In this document: piece by piece, positions 1 through 11,546 of the stretch
How the letters are laid out: the number at the start of each line of letters is the position of its first letter
Numbering within the stretch: position 1 is the stretch's first letter
NCBI GenBank assembly: GCA_018340375.1
Contig: JAFFJZ010000004.1
Span: forward strand, 47,656,001 to 47,720,000
Direction of reading: 5' to 3'
Source: Gonatopus flavifemur
Taxonomy: Eukaryota; Arthropoda; Insecta; Hymenoptera; Dryinidae
DNA length: 64,000 nt
The notes under the pieces: generated by a model
Seen by the model: only the letters and a program-made list of their open reading frames with translations
What the model was told of the DNA's origin: nothing
The model's database searches: none
Program-made: the position numbers and the translations under genes

Positions 1-1250
1 AGGACCCAACGCTAATCCGATCAATGCATGATATGGAGTATGCAATCTGTTTCCTCCATGACCCAATGCTGATCTGACCAATGCACGACTTCATTATCCA
101 GTTTGCATCCCAACATCACCCGATATTCGTTGAACATTGATCGATGACATTATAATACTTTCCTATGTTCAGAACTCTGTTTTTCCGATGACCGAATGCT
201 CATCCGACTCATTTACGATATGAACGATGAAATCGATCTCCTACTTAACACAATGCCGATCCGATCAATGCACGATATGATAATTTAATGTTCATCCCAA
301 CATTACACGACAACCTTCCAACATTGCCCGATGACATGATACTCTCCGATATTCAGAATTCTGTTTTCCCGATGACCCAATGCTCATCCGATCTATTTAC
401 GATATGAACGATGAAATCGATTCTCTCCATAACCCAATGCCGCTCCGATCAATCCACGATATGATAATTTAATTTCCATCCCAACATCACACGATATCTG
501 TCCAACATTGACCGATGACATTATAGTACTTTCCGAAATTCAGAACTCTGTTTTCCTGATGACCGAATGCTCATCCGACTCATTCACGATATGAACGATG
601 AAATCGATTTCCTACATAACACAATGCCGATCCGATCAATGCACAATATAATAATCAATTCTCCAACCAACATCGTCATTTCATCATTCCAACATCACAC
701 GATAATTATCCAACATTACCCGATAACATCATGATATTCCCCGATATTCAGAATTCTGTTTTCCCGATGACCCAATGCTCATCCGATCCATGCATGATAT
801 GAACGATGAATTCTGTTTTCTCCATGACCCGATGCTGATCCGATTACCGCACGATACGGTCATTCAGTTTTCATCCGACCATTACACGATCATTGTCCAA
901 CATTGTCTTGATGATCTCAAATATTGACATGACAGCAACCCAACATCAGCACGACACTCATCTGATATACTGTACTGCTGGATTATCATCAAAACAAGGG
1001 CCGATCCCTCCAACAGATGGCTTATATATTCCCGATATCATCCTACATTGATCCTGATATGATCCGATAACAATATGATACTTCGCCGAAATGCAGAATA
1101 ATCTCTGATATAAATCTGACAAACATCCAACATTTGTCCAATACGCATTTGAAATTGTTGAAAGTCCGTATCCGCGTCCCGACGGAGTCCCGACCAATAC
1201 CAGAACCTTACAGGCCATTATCAACTAATTTCTGATATTAACCGATAGAA
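1..1250. repeat. Degenerate satellite-like array, period about 185 bp
   Basis: A recurring block containing the words CGATGACCC/GAATGCTCATCCGA and ACGATATGAACGATGAAATC begins near 187, 371, 558 and 766, spacing about 184, 187 and 208 bp. Inside each block a shorter motif of about 45 bp (CCAATGC..ATCCGATCAATGCACGATATGA) repeats with many substitutions. The array is cut by the left edge of the window and fades out by about 1250. No coding potential is supported. Confidence 0.75.
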
Positions 1251-1265
1251 TCTCGATAGATCATC

Positions 1266-1961
1266 GTGTTGGGTTTTCCCATGAGGGGTTGTTCAGCTCC
1301 AGAACGGGTGAAGTCAGAACGATCAGCAAAAAAGGTGTTAGCATCGGTTTTTTGGGACGCAAAAGGGGGTTTGTTGATTGATTATCTCGAAAAAGTTGAA
1401 ACAATTAACTCTGAACATTATTGCAACCTTTTGGACCAGTTGGATGAAAAAATTCGTGAAAAAAGACCCGGTTTACGGAAGAAAAAAATCATTTTTCATC
1501 AAGACAATGCACGTGTTCACACAAGTGTTCTGGCGATGGCTAAACTGAACGAATTGAAGTACGAATTGCTTGAACACTCACCGTATTCACCAGATTTGGC
1601 TCCCTCCGACTATTACCTCTCCAGAAATTTGAAACAATTCCTTCGTGGAAAGCGTTTTTCGCCGAATGAAGAAGCTATTGAAGCTGTGGAACAGTATTTT
1701 GCGGAGCTTCCGGAAAATCATTACAGAGATGGTATAAAATTATTGGAGGATCGTTGGAATGAGTGTGTTGAAGTTCAGGGAGACTATATTGGATTGTTGC
1801 GTGACGATGGATCTCGCTCCCGGAATACAGAAGAATACAACCCCTATTCCCGCCTGTATTCCGGTGCGTGGCCTATTTCGAATCGAAGGGAAGTCGGGTC
1901 GCAAACATTATTTAAAATATATATATTTGAACACATACATATATCGACCCATAGCAGGTAA
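1266..1961 (+). pseudogene. Mariner transposase, 5'-truncated fragment
   Basis: The reading frame encodes the C-terminal half of a mariner (DD34D) transposase. The second catalytic Asp lies in FHQDNARVHTS and the third in [12 protein letters not shown]. The canonical family tail (PENHYRDGIKLLEDRW..GDYI) is reached near 1797, after which the frame runs on into unrelated sequence to 1961. The N-terminal helix-turn-helix and the first Asp (DETW) are missing, so the protein cannot be active. The closest relative in this window is the mariner at 28270-29572, which shares the GCSAP..VKS.RSAKKV and INSE.Y motifs. I see no terminal repeat on either side, consistent with a relic. Confidence 0.9.
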
Positions 1962-2250
1962 GAAATAAATGTACGCTCAAACAAAACGCTGAGCAGGAAG
2001 AAAGAAATCTAGGTCAGAGCTCCCATCGATGTCCACATCGATGCATATTTTCGAGGCCCGCGAATTCGCTATCTTTGTTTACGGTACCCATATACCCGTG
2101 TCTCTCTCTCTTCACGAATACCAAGTTGACTAATCACTGCTGATCAGGCAGTTGAGTCGGCAGAAAAACCCCTCTTGCCAGGATCTGGCGTGTTCCATCA
2201 CCCAGATAGAAAACACGTAAATAGGACGGTCAATGGAAAATCGAGAGATT
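1798..2250. other. Unassigned spacer
   Basis: No gene or recognisable element. It holds a short TCTCTCTC run near 2100 and, at about 2201, a CACCCAGATAGAAAAC word resembling the end of the CCCAGATA-type MITE seen at 7206. Confidence 0.4.
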
Positions 2251-3170
2251 CGTTACGCGAAAGTTTTGTTGAGCAGCCGATTTTCCATACGCGAAGACAA
2301 GTCCGTCCTTTTCCGCAAGAGGGTAGAAACGAGGATACGATTGAGGCCAAGTTGACGATTACATACTTCAAGTTCGCAATAAATCGTAAAAGTGTGTCCC
2401 TTTGGAAGGTTCCACGGCGTCTTTTGTAGGAAACTCATGCTCAATAATTTTTTCCAACGCAACGTTTCTCAAAAAAATCATTCCTTTTGCCTCAGCCACG
2501 ATTGCCACTGAGTGAAACGTGACTTTGTAGAATAAGTTTATACTCCAACCAAGATTCGTTACGCGAAAGTTTTGTTGAGCAGCCGATTTTCCATACGCGA
2601 AGACAAGTCCGTCCTTTTCCGCAAGAGGGTAGAAACGAGAATACGATTGAGGCCAAGTTGACGATTACATACTTCAAGTTCGCAATAAATCGTGAAAGTA
2701 CGTCCCTTTGGAAGGTTCCACGGCGTCTTTTGTAGGAAACTCATGCTCAATAACTTTTTCCAACGCAACGTTTCTCGAAAAAATCATTCCTTTTGCCTCA
2801 GCCACGATTGCCACTGAGTGAAACGTGACTTTGTAGAATAAGTTTATACTCCAACCGAGATTCGTTACGCGAAAGTTTTGTTGAGCAGCCGATTTTCCAT
2901 ACGCGAAGACAAGTCCGTCCTTTTCCGCAAGAGGGTAGAAACGAGAATACGATTGAGGCCAAGTTGACGATTACATACTTCAAGTTCGCAATAAATCGTG
3001 AAAGTGTGTCCCTTTGGAAGGTTCCACGGCGTCTTTTGTAGGAAACTCATGCTCAATAATTTTTTCCAACGCAACGTTTCTCAAAAAAATCAATCCTTTC
3101 GCCTTAGCCACGATTGCCACTTAGTGAAACGTGACTTTGTAGAATAAGTTCATACTCCAACCGAGATTCG
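2251..3170. repeat. 306-bp tandem repeat, three copies
   Basis: Three head-to-tail units start at about 2251, 2557 and 2863 and are nearly identical (a few substitutions each, more in the last). The unit holds CGTTACGCGAAAGTTTTG at its start and TTTATACTCCAACC at its end. On the minus strand copies one and two keep the same run of about 60 open codons (ending ..KGTHFYDLLRT then stop), while copy three has a stop inside it. This could be a captured exon piece or chance. I recognise no family. Confidence 0.85.
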
Positions 3171-3500
3171 CGAATAGAATCAGTTTTTTTTTCCTGTTAT
3201 AATAAAATCAGTGAAATTCAGTTTAATCGACTAATTCTTTTTTGGCATTCAAATCGCGTAAAATTTTTAATCGTGAACCAGCACGTCTGCAATCTTCGTC
3301 CAAAAGAGAGAGAGAGAGACAGGAGGACCATCAGAAGTAACCAGCACCTCGTTGCCTTTTGATCGGAAAGAAGTACCTAACGTGTACTCGTCTTTCCCAC
3401 CACGGTGAGTCAAGAGCAAAAAGAGAAAAGAAAAATATATTAGTTCTTTCTTCTTCCTCCTCTATACACACGGTATACACGACTCCAAGGGAATTTGCTT

Positions 3501-4130
3501 GGTTTTCATTCATTGTACATTACGAGTTTCTTTCTGAAAAACTCTCGTAGTTCCATCTGAAATAAGTACACATTCGGTTTTCATTCAGTGTACATTACGA
3601 GTTTCGTTCCGAAAAACTCTCGTTAGAAACATCTATCATCAAATTATATACTTTCAATATTTGTACATTACGAGGTTCTTTCTGAAAAAAATTCTCGTAG
3701 TTCCATCTGAAATAAGTACATATTCGGTTTTCATTCATTGTACATTACGAGTTTCGTTCCGAAAACTCTTGCAGAATCATCTGGAATAAAATTATATACT
3801 TTCAATCTTTGTACATTACGAGTTTTCTGTTCATAAACTCTCGTAGTATCATCCGAAATAAGTACATATTCGGTCTTTCATTCATTGCACATTACGAGTT
3901 TCGTTCCGAAAACTCTTGCAGAATCATCTGGGATAAAATTATATACTTTCAATCTTTGTACATTACGAGTTTCCTCTCGAAAACTCTCTTAGAATCATCT
4001 GTAATAGAATTATATATGTTCGCCTTTTGTACATTACGAGTTCCTCTTCGGGAACTCTTGTAGAAACATCAATAAACCAAGATTATACCTGTTTTACTCA
4101 CTGTACATTCAGATCATTTTTCGGAAATTC
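3501..4130. repeat. Tandem array of about eight 73-bp hairpin units
   Basis: The word GTACATTACGAG recurs every 70-78 bp (ACGAG at about 3522, 3597, 3669, 3747, 3818, 3894, 3965, 4036; a worn ninth near 4110). Each unit begins with a short inverted repeat, e.g. GAGTTTCGTTCCGAAAACTC. Two linker types, one with AAATAAGTACATATTCGG and one with AAATTATATACTTTCAAT, largely alternate, giving a dimer of about 147 bp. In the last copy both arms differ together (GAGTTCC..GGGAACTC), so pairing is kept. Function unknown. Confidence 0.8.
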
Positions 4131-5034
4131 TCATATGTATGTTTATAAACAAAATCTCATCTGTTTCATGTTTTCCATGGATTCTTTGAATGGAATAAAG
4201 CATTTGTTAAACGAATTCCTCCACATCTAAATTTCTTTCACTTTAACCTTTAACCACTTCACTGGGGGTGCAAGATAAGAGAATTTATATCTTATCGAGA
4301 GCTTAAAACCAGGAGCGGGTATCCACTCGCTTTTCCAATCGAGCCACTCCGGTTGGGAAAGTACTTCATTTTCTTTTACGTATATAACGGGATTTTTCGT
4401 CTTTTACCTACGGAAAAACTCGTTATATAAGAGGATAAAAAAAATCATTCCATCAAAAAATACACATTCTTTCATTTTTGCTCTCAAAACTTTTCAACCA
4501 ACCTGTAATAACCCAAATATCCAAAGTTCAATCCCTGCTGCAGAAACATTTTTTTGATCATAAGAATTTATTATGAATCTTTGTTCATATTAAATCACAC
4601 ATTAAATCAGGACTGATTTTTTTATGATTATGTTTAACTCAGCGTATTCCATAAAAATTCATGGCGAATCATAAGCACAATGCCATGAAATTTTATATCT
4701 GAATCATGTATGATCGAACCATCCTTTGATGAATTACCATGAGACTTTGCCCGGGTTAATTCATTTTGGTGAGATTTTTTACAATATTATGACGATGTGT
4801 AATGAAAGTTCAGTAAATTACTGTTTTTCTCAATTTTCCATCCTCTATGATATCAAAAATTTTACAATGGAATTAAAAAAAATCGTTTCAGGGTTATAAA
4901 CGCAACTTCAATGATATTATTTTATTTATGATGATTAAAAAAAATATATTACTCTGGTTGAAGTCACATAGCGATTCATAAGAGACTCATTCGATCATGA
5001 AAAATTGTGAATTCTGCGACAGGATATTCTGTGA
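4131..5034. other. AT-rich spacer with a weak tRNA-like module
   Basis: On the minus strand at about 4290-4345 there is a box-A-like stretch (GTGGCTCGATTGGAAAAGCG) and a poor box-B-like stretch (CTGGTTTTAAGCTC). The AT-rich sequence from about 4560 to 4720 resembles the outer part of the inverted repeat just downstream (shared ..CATAAGCACAAT..). No gene is seen. Confidence 0.35.
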
Positions 5035-5917
5035 GCTATGAAATTTTATGAAATTGTGTTTATTGTACACTACGAATCTGTATGGGACATTCATAGTCAA
5101 ATATATGAAAAATCATATAAAATCAGTGCTGATTATGATTCAATATGGAAATTCATTCAATTATGATTCACTATAAAAATTGAGATTCAAAAAAATTCAT
5201 GAATGCTAAAAGGTTGAGGGAAAAAAATTTTCCCTCAATCGGGTTTGAACGAAGGTCCTTTCAATCACCATTCCGCTGACACGTCATTGAGCCATGGACC
5301 GGTTTGTTAAGAAATGACGGGAAAGAAGTGTTCATAAGGGCCGTATGAATCTTCCTATTCGCATTGCTGAAACGGATGAATTCCAAGGATGAATATTATT
5401 GGAAAAATCATATAAGAAGATTTGAGAGATATGAGAAATTTTTCTCGTATATTGACAGTTGTTTGTCTTACTGATGAAGATTAGTCTGAAATCTGGAAAT
5501 TTTCAAAAAACCGCAGTTGTGACGATATGAAGCAAGTTATTTGCAACTCTCAAATCCTCGTTCATGATTTTTCAAATGATATCCATGTTTTGAATCTATC
5601 TATTACAGCAATGCAATTAGAAGGTTCACACGGCACTTATAAACACTTCTTTCCCAACATTTTATAACACAAAGAATCGGTCCATGACTCGATGACAAGT
5701 CAGCGAAATAGTAATTGGAAGAATCTACGTTCAATTTCAGTGGCGAGAAAATTTTTTTCCCCTCAACATTTAGCATTTATGAATTTTTTTCATTATGAAT
5801 TCTCATATTGAATCATAATCAGCATTGATTTTCAATTATTTTTCATATGTTTAACTATCCATATTTCATACAGATTCATAGTGTACCATAAGCACAATTT
5901 CATAAAATTTCATTCAG
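5035..5917. mobile_element. Inverted-repeat (foldback) element with tRNA-like modules in both arms
   Basis: Sequence 5038-5345 is the imperfect reverse complement of about 5635-5914, with a loop of about 290 bp. Each arm carries a tRNA-like block: on the minus strand at about 5230-5305 (GGTCCATGGCTCAATGACG and later CGTTCAAACCCG, resembling pol III boxes A and B) and on the plus strand at about 5684-5755 (GGTCCATGACTCGATGAC). The right-arm copy has a ruined box B. No ORF is present. The element type is unknown, perhaps a SINE-like head captured by a foldback. Confidence 0.6.
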
Positions 5918-6000
5918 GGCCGTCGTCAGGGCAGGGTGGTCAGGGCGGCTGCCCGGGGCGTCAAACTTGGGGGGGGGGGGGGGCAGAGTCCAAGACAGAT
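5917..6000. repeat. GC-rich terminal-like block with a 15-G run
   Basis: A GC-rich block starting CAGGGCCGTCGTCAGGGC and ending in an uninterrupted run of 15 G at 5969-5983. CAGGG-type starts are common at hAT element ends, but no matching right end is seen. Fragment only. Confidence 0.35.
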
Positions 6001-6059
6001 TTTTTATCCTGATCTCGAATTGATCTCACACTTTTCAGCACAAGCCATTTTCACTAGGT

Positions 6060-6303
6060 CGATCATTATTCATTTGATAGGGCATACATTACGACATGAT
6101 AGTTTATTGGAAACAATATTGGAAAGGGAAATGAATGGTCAAACTTGTAAAGGTAGACCTAGATTAAGTTATATGAAACAAATTATACAAGACAAGAGCT
6201 GTCGTAGATATGTAGAAATTGAATGTTTGGCGGGTAATAGACAGGATTGGAGGATTCCATCAAACCAGTTATGAGACTGATTACTTCATGATGATGATGA
6301 TTA
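6060..6303 (+). pseudogene. RTE-type retrotransposon, 3'-end fragment
   Basis: The frame ending at 6272-6274 reads GHTLRHDSLLETILEREM..KGRPRLSYMKQIIQDK, matching the extreme C-terminus of the RTE proteins at 16885-17827 and 49376-52360 with many substitutions. The 3' tail GACTGATTACTTCATGATGATGATG is shared with those copies. It is a severely 5'-truncated insertion, older than the other two. An upstream ATG at 5936 lies in unrelated sequence and is not a real start. Confidence 0.85.
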
Positions 6304-6346
6304 TTCATAGGGAGAAGCAAGGAAAGTTCAACCCTTTTACAGGGAC

Positions 6347-6479
6347 GGGCACTTTTGTACTCCCGGAATACTTTTACTGGGAGTACTTTTTTTTTGACCT
6401 CATATGAAGGCATAAAAACATTTTACACAAGAAAAAAAAGTACTCCTAGTAAAAGTATTCCGGGAGTACAAAAGTGCCC
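6347..6479. mobile_element. Small foldback MITE, GGGCAC...GTGCCC ends
   Basis: Arms of about 50 bp are near-perfect inverse copies (GGGCACTTTTGTACTCCCGG against its complement ending at 6479), with a loop of about 40 bp. The dinucleotide AC flanks both ends (6345-6346 and 6480-6481), consistent with a 2-bp target duplication. No coding capacity. Confidence 0.75.
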
Positions 6480-6770
6480 ACCCATACAGCACAAGAGTTC
6501 CAACAAAGAGCTCCCGTTATGCTAATCAATATGCATTCATTATGACTATTTTGGATTCAAAATTAATTCTCAATGAACAACTCAATGTTCAGAGAGAACT
6601 CATATCGGAACTCCATGATGAATTCAGGCATCCAATATGCTTTCATTTGGAATCCATTAAATTCATAAGGAATTCATTGTAAGTCGCATAACGGGGACTG
6701 TTCAAGAGGTCTTTGGGGAGTCTTTATAAATTCAAATTGATCATTTGTGCTGGCTGGGCATCCCTGCCCT
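6480..6770. repeat. Dispersed repeat, copy 1 of a pair with 44515-44830
   Basis: The stretch from ACCCATACAGCACA to GTGCTGGCTGGGC is present in reverse orientation at about 44515-44830, with substitutions throughout. It is rich in GAATTC and CATTATGAAT words. Not classified. Confidence 0.65.
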
Positions 6771-7205
6771 TTTATTAGTTCAATCAGGGTGTTTGAATCT
6801 GGAATTCTGTCGTTTGTTTTATTGGTTCTTCTTTTCAAACAAACCACGTAATTGACCCATTCCGTTAAAATTCCATAACCGCTGGACACCCTGGCTCAAT
6901 AAAACGTGATTTGGTATAAAATAGGAGAAAATATTTTTCTATTAAAGATTCTTTCCATAATACAAATTACACGGGGGCATTTGCATGATTATTTTCGCTT
7001 GGATCTTCATTGTAGGCGATTCTCATTAACGTGTATGTTATATCATGGTTCAGTTCAAGTGAGGCTTATAGTTAGGATTTCAGTAGAAAAATTTCAAAAT
7101 TCCATCAATGTTTTTTCAACTTATTACAGTTTGAGCTTCAAAGCAGGAAACATTTCATCACTTAGTTTGCGAGATATTTGAAGTTGCATTCAACATGATA
7201 TCCCA
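6771..7205. other. Unassigned AT-rich spacer
   Basis: No supported gene, and nothing recognised beyond a short ORF (6906-7181) with no family resemblance. Confidence 0.3.
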
Positions 7206-7452
7206 CCCAGATAAAAAAATGTCTCCATAATGCCATCATAATGGGGACATGCACGCCAAGAGATGTTCGCATCATGGCGCCAAGGTGTTTCCGCATAAAG
7301 CATTGTTATTGGTAGCAAAACGAGGTGATGGCACCATAATTGAAACATAATGTTTACATTCTACGCATCATTGCAAGCTGAGCGGAGTTCATGATAGTAT
7401 GTTTACGGCTCGTTATGTTACAAAACATTCATAGCATGCTTTTCTATCTGGG
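7206..7452. mobile_element. MITE with CCCAGATA...TATCTGGG ends
   Basis: Terminal repeats CCCAGATAAAAAAATG and CATGCTTTTCTATCTGGG enclose about 247 bp. The dinucleotide CA flanks both ends (7204-7205 and 7453-7454). Non-coding. It shares the CCC/GGG terminal triplet and 2-bp duplication with the other foldback elements of the window. Confidence 0.65.
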
Positions 7453-8200
7453 CACACAACACTTCAGTTGAGAAAGAGTTCATAATGAATCAATTTGGAA
7501 CTATGAGAATTGAAAATAAATGCATTAACAACTCTTTCTGAACCGTGGTATTGTGTGGTTTATGTTTTTCTATGATATATTTCAAATATAACAATAAATA
7601 TGTCAGTAACTAAACAGTGAAATGTTTTTTGTCTTGAGCCTCAGAATAGAAATATTTAGTAGAGCAATTTACGAACTTCTATCCTTCAAACAGTAATATC
7701 GGTCTCACATACTGTTAGACCAGGGTTTACGGTTGACGTGATTTTCAGAGGTGTTACCGTTTAAGGGTCAAAACAGAACGTTTTTAGAACTTCTTATGAA
7801 TTGATTAGTTCAAAAAAATTTTGAGACAATTCCATTCGAGTTCTCGAAAAAAAAAATGCTTTGGGTGGCTGGGAAATTTATTGTCTACATCCTTATTATT
7901 TCCAATGAGCACCAACTGAGAATTACACGAAGTGTCAAAATTAAATTTCACAAGAATTATAATCATTATATCGAAGCGATCATCCGCCACATGAGGGGAA
8001 AGTTAACAAGTGAATTCCAAATTTTTATATTCTTAACCCTCTAACCGTAACCCCGGTCTCACAGATCGCTATCAAAATTGTATTTACTCGTGATTCGAAC
8101 TTTTTTGGTTAAATTGTTTGACATTTCATTCCTACACTGCACAGAATTGCTCACTAAGGTCTGTACATAAGCCCACTATCCTACCTCGTAGACATTTCTA
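7453..8200. other. Unassigned spacer
   Basis: AT-rich, no recognised gene or element. Two related words (ATATCGGTCTCACA near 7697 and CCCCGGTCTCACAG near 8052) hint at an old repeat. Confidence 0.25.
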
Positions 8201-8539
8201 ACCCCAAAAAAACTCCAAAAAAGTAAAAAAATAACGCCAAGTACATGAAAATCCCAAAAGCAAAGAATAAAAAAATCTACAAACACATTCCAAAGGAAAA
8301 TTTCACTGCATTCAGAATTTCGAGGGGATATAAAAGGATATGCTCCATTTGAAAAAAAAAGATATGAAATCAATATGAGCGACCAAGTATATTGGTTATC
8401 CAAAGGATATGTGAAAGATTTTTGGTATATTGTAACTTCAGTTTGTTTAAACTGTATTGAAGGTAATTTATGATTTTAAAAAAAGCATTATTGTATTAAA
8501 AAAATGAATAGAACAAGCGTATCGTTCTGCTCGTATATA

Positions 8540-10566
8540 CAGGGTGGGGCATTTGAAGTGTCACGGGCGTTTTTTCCAAAAATAAAGTGAGATACGAGAA
8601 AATTTTTCAGACAAAAGTTGTAGGGTACCGAGGGGGACATCCGATGGTGGCATTGGCTTTGACCTCAAATCTCATCTTCAAGGGCATTCTGAGATCAACT
8701 CTTGTTTTTTGAATAGCATCTCATATTTTTTACTGCAGATTTGGATTCTAGGTCAAAAACCAAGAAACTTTTGTCTGAACCATTTTCCTGAAATCCGCAA
8801 AAATGGCGCTCTAATCGATATTGTTCCATTTTGAATCTGACATTCGAATAACTCGAAAACGAAGGGTCTTGCAAAAGAATGTTTCGTACAAAAGTTGTCA
8901 ATACACAACACATTTCAATCGTCTACATTACCACCATTCAGAGCTCACGCGATGGAAACAAGCGACGGGGTTCAGTGAAAATTCACAATTTTGAAAGTCA
9001 GTTTGTCACTTACATTTGATTATTACTTGGTTTATGACAAATTGAAAATCATGGATATCCGATACACGGTTTCTGAAAAGATCGATATGATCTACATTTA
9101 CGGTGAAGTGCATAAGAACCCCAGACAAGCATATGACTTGTATGCAGAACGATTTCCTGAAAGAACAACGCCATCCATTAGGTATTTTCAACGCATTACA
9201 AAATTATTCTCAGAAACGGGAAGTGTTACAAGGGAAAAACGACATCGAATGAGAACTGTTAGCGGAGGAAATGCGGAAGTTAATGTACTAGCTGCAGTAG
9301 CCAATAATCCACACGTGAGCTCTCGTGAAATTGAACTCCATTCGGGAATTTCTCGAAGAAGTGTTCTTCGAATACTGAAACGTCACAAATTCCATCCGTA
9401 TCACATTTGTTTGCATCAAGACCTTCACGGTGATGATTTCGAAAATCGTGTACAGTTTTGTCGATGGGGTCTAGCGCAAATGCACAATAACAACTTCATC
9501 AACATATTATTTTCTGATGAGTCGACGTTCACCAATCATGGTCAAGTAAATCGACATAATATGCATTACTGGGCGACAGAAAATCCAAGATGGTTACGTC
9601 AAGTAGAGCATCAAAGACAATGGGCTGTGAATGTTTGGTGTGGCATTTTTCGATCTCGAGTAATTGGACCGTACTTCATTGCAGATACGCTAAATGGAGA
9701 GAAGTACAGACATTCCTTAGATCAAGTACTTCCAACATTACTTGAAGACATACCTATTCAGGAACGATTGAATATGTGGTATCAACACGATGGTTGTCCA
9801 TCCCATTATGCAGTCACAGCTCGAGAAATATTGAACAGAGATTATCCTGGACGATGAATAGGACGTCGTGGACCAGTTCATTGGCCTGCCCGTTCTCCGG
9901 ATCTTACTTCTCCAGATTTTTTTTTATGGGGATACATAGAAGATACAGTTTATTAACAAGCACCGACTACACCTGAGAATATGCGTCAACGAATCATCAA
10001 TGCATGCGCGAGCATCAATGAAGATATTTTAGCACGAGTTCAGCAATCTTTTGTAAAACGTTTTGAAATGTGTATTGAAGTCGAAGGCCATCATTTTGAG
10101 CATCTACTGCATTAAAATTATCCGAGTGATGTAGACGATTGAAATGTGTTTTGTCTGTTATACCCCATCACCTCCGTTTCAGTTCGAGGGGTCCCCCTTG
10201 GAATCAGACAACTTTTGTCCGAAACATTCTCCTCCAAGACCCTTCGTTTTCGAGTTATTCTAATGTCAAATTCAGTATGGAACAATATCGATTAGAGCGC
10301 CATCTTTGCGGATTTCAGGAAAATGGTTCCGACAAAAGTTTCTTGGTTTTTGACCTAGAATCCAAATCTGCAGTAAAAAATATGAGATGCTATTTAAAAA
10401 ACAAGAGTTGACCTCAGAATGCCCTTGAAGATGAGATTTGAGGTCAAAGCCAAGGCCACCATCGGATGTCCCCCTCGATACCCTACAATTTTTGTCCGAA
10501 AAATTTTCTCGTATCTCATTTTATTTTTGGAAAAAACGCCCGCGACACTTTAAATGCCCCACCCTG
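8540..10566 (+). mobile_element. Tc1/mariner-superfamily element with long (about 400 bp) TIRs
   Basis: The ends CAGGGTGGGGCATTT (8540) and AAATGCCCCACCCTG (10566) lie between TA dinucleotides (8538-8539 and 10567-10568). The terminal repeats extend about 390-430 bp (8540-8935 against about 10135-10566, the right one carrying an extra stretch of about 50 bp). The unoccupied target is visible in the opposite arm of the same foldback (near 11210) and at about 62440, which confirms the ends and the TA duplication. It encodes a broken transposase at 9051-10115. Confidence 0.88.
9051..10115 (+). pseudogene. DD41D-type transposase with two in-frame stops
   Basis: Start chosen at the ATG of MDIRYTVSEKIDMIYIYGE, the usual start of the DUF4817 helix-turn-helix N-terminus. 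The catalytic region shows NILFSDEST (first Asp), WYQHDGCPSHYA (second Asp, codon at 9789) and DLTSPDFFLWGY (third Asp, codon at 9915). Counting codons gives 41 residues between the last two Asp, matching the DD41D group (rosa/VISITOR-like). A TGA at 9855-9857 and a TAA at 9954-9956 interrupt an otherwise single frame that reaches its natural stop at 10113. Two substitutions therefore silence an almost complete transposase of about 354 codons. An upstream ATG at 8991 is in frame but outside the conserved domain. Confidence 0.85.
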
Positions 10567-11546
10567 TATAGATACCAAAAAGTGGAAAAAAAGTAGAATT
10601 CCACAAAACATACAGATGTCTCACAAAAACCCCTAAAAACTCCAACACAGTAAAAAATAACGTCAAATCCCAAAAACCATACAAACGTTTTACAATAACG
10701 CTTGAAAAAAAATCCTTGAAAAAAATACTTCAGTCTTTCCGGAAGATTACTTGATATAACAAATATACCATTAAAAAAGAAGATGTGAAAGGCAACCCTG
10801 TTCCGGAATTCGCATCAACCAGTAACACTTGGCGTGGCCGAAGAAAATTTTATGAAATTATATCATTTAAATTTCTTGTTTAATGTTCTATAGAAATTCA
10901 TTTGTATATAATAAAGGCTAAAAACTTCTACCATCGGCCACGCCAAGTGTTGCTGGTTGATGCGAATTCCGAAACAGGGTTGCCTTTCACATCTTTTTTT
11001 TTAATGGTGTATTTCTTATATCAAGTAATCTTCCGGAAAGAGTGAAGTATTTTTTGCAAGGATTTTTTTTCAAGCGTCATTGCAAAACGTTTGTATGGTT
11101 TTTGGGATTTGACGTTATTTTCCACTGTTTTGGAGTTTTTAGGGGTTTTTGTGAGACATTTGTATGTTTTGTAGAATTCTACTTTTTTTTCACTTTTTGG
11201 TTTCTATATATACGAGCAGAACGATACGCTTGTTCTATTTATTTTTTTAATACAATAATGCTTTTTTGAAAATCATAAATTACCTCCAATACAGTTTGAA
11301 CAAACTGAAGTTACAATATACCAAAAATCTTTCACATATCCTTTGGATAACCAATGTACTTGGTCGCTCATATTGATTTCATATCTTTTTTTTTCAAATG
11401 GAGCATATCCTTTCATATCCCCTCGAAATTCTGAATGCAGTGAAATTTTCCTTTGGAATGTGTTTTTAGTTTTTTTTATTCTTTGTTGTTGGGATTTTCA
11501 TGTACTTGGCGTTATTTTTTCACTTTTTTGGAGTTTTTTTTGGGGA

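Larger units (their letters stand above)
8201..11546. mobile_element. Foldback element F1, copy A (split by a DD41D element)
   Basis: The outer ends read ACCCCAAAAAAACTCC (8201) and its complement (to 11546). Inner arms meet at CTTGGCGTGGCCGA (about 10829) and TCGGCCACGCCAAG (10934), leaving a loop of about 90 bp. Without the insertion at 8540-10566 the element would be about 1.3 kb. A second copy lies at 60674-63036 with its loop in the opposite orientation. Short frames on the arms are conserved only because the DNA is duplicated, so I do not call them genes. Confidence 0.85.

Noticed and set aside
2251..3170. snRNA or 5S-like gene cluster
   Set aside because: Unit length and tandem order were suggestive, and a CAGTGGCAATCGTGGC word faintly recalls U4, but the rest does not fit any U-RNA I know and there is no Sm-site context.
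3501..4130. Repeat-spacer look of the hairpin array, superficially like a CRISPR
   Set aside because: The sequence is eukaryotic by content, units are not exact, linkers are themselves repeated (two types), and no cas genes exist.
8176..8403. Hydrophobic 75-codon protein (MDNQYTWSLILISYLFF..), repeated at 11343-11564
   Set aside because: It recurs only because it lies in the arms of the F1 foldback. The frames diverge at their ends and no initiation context or homology supports a gene.
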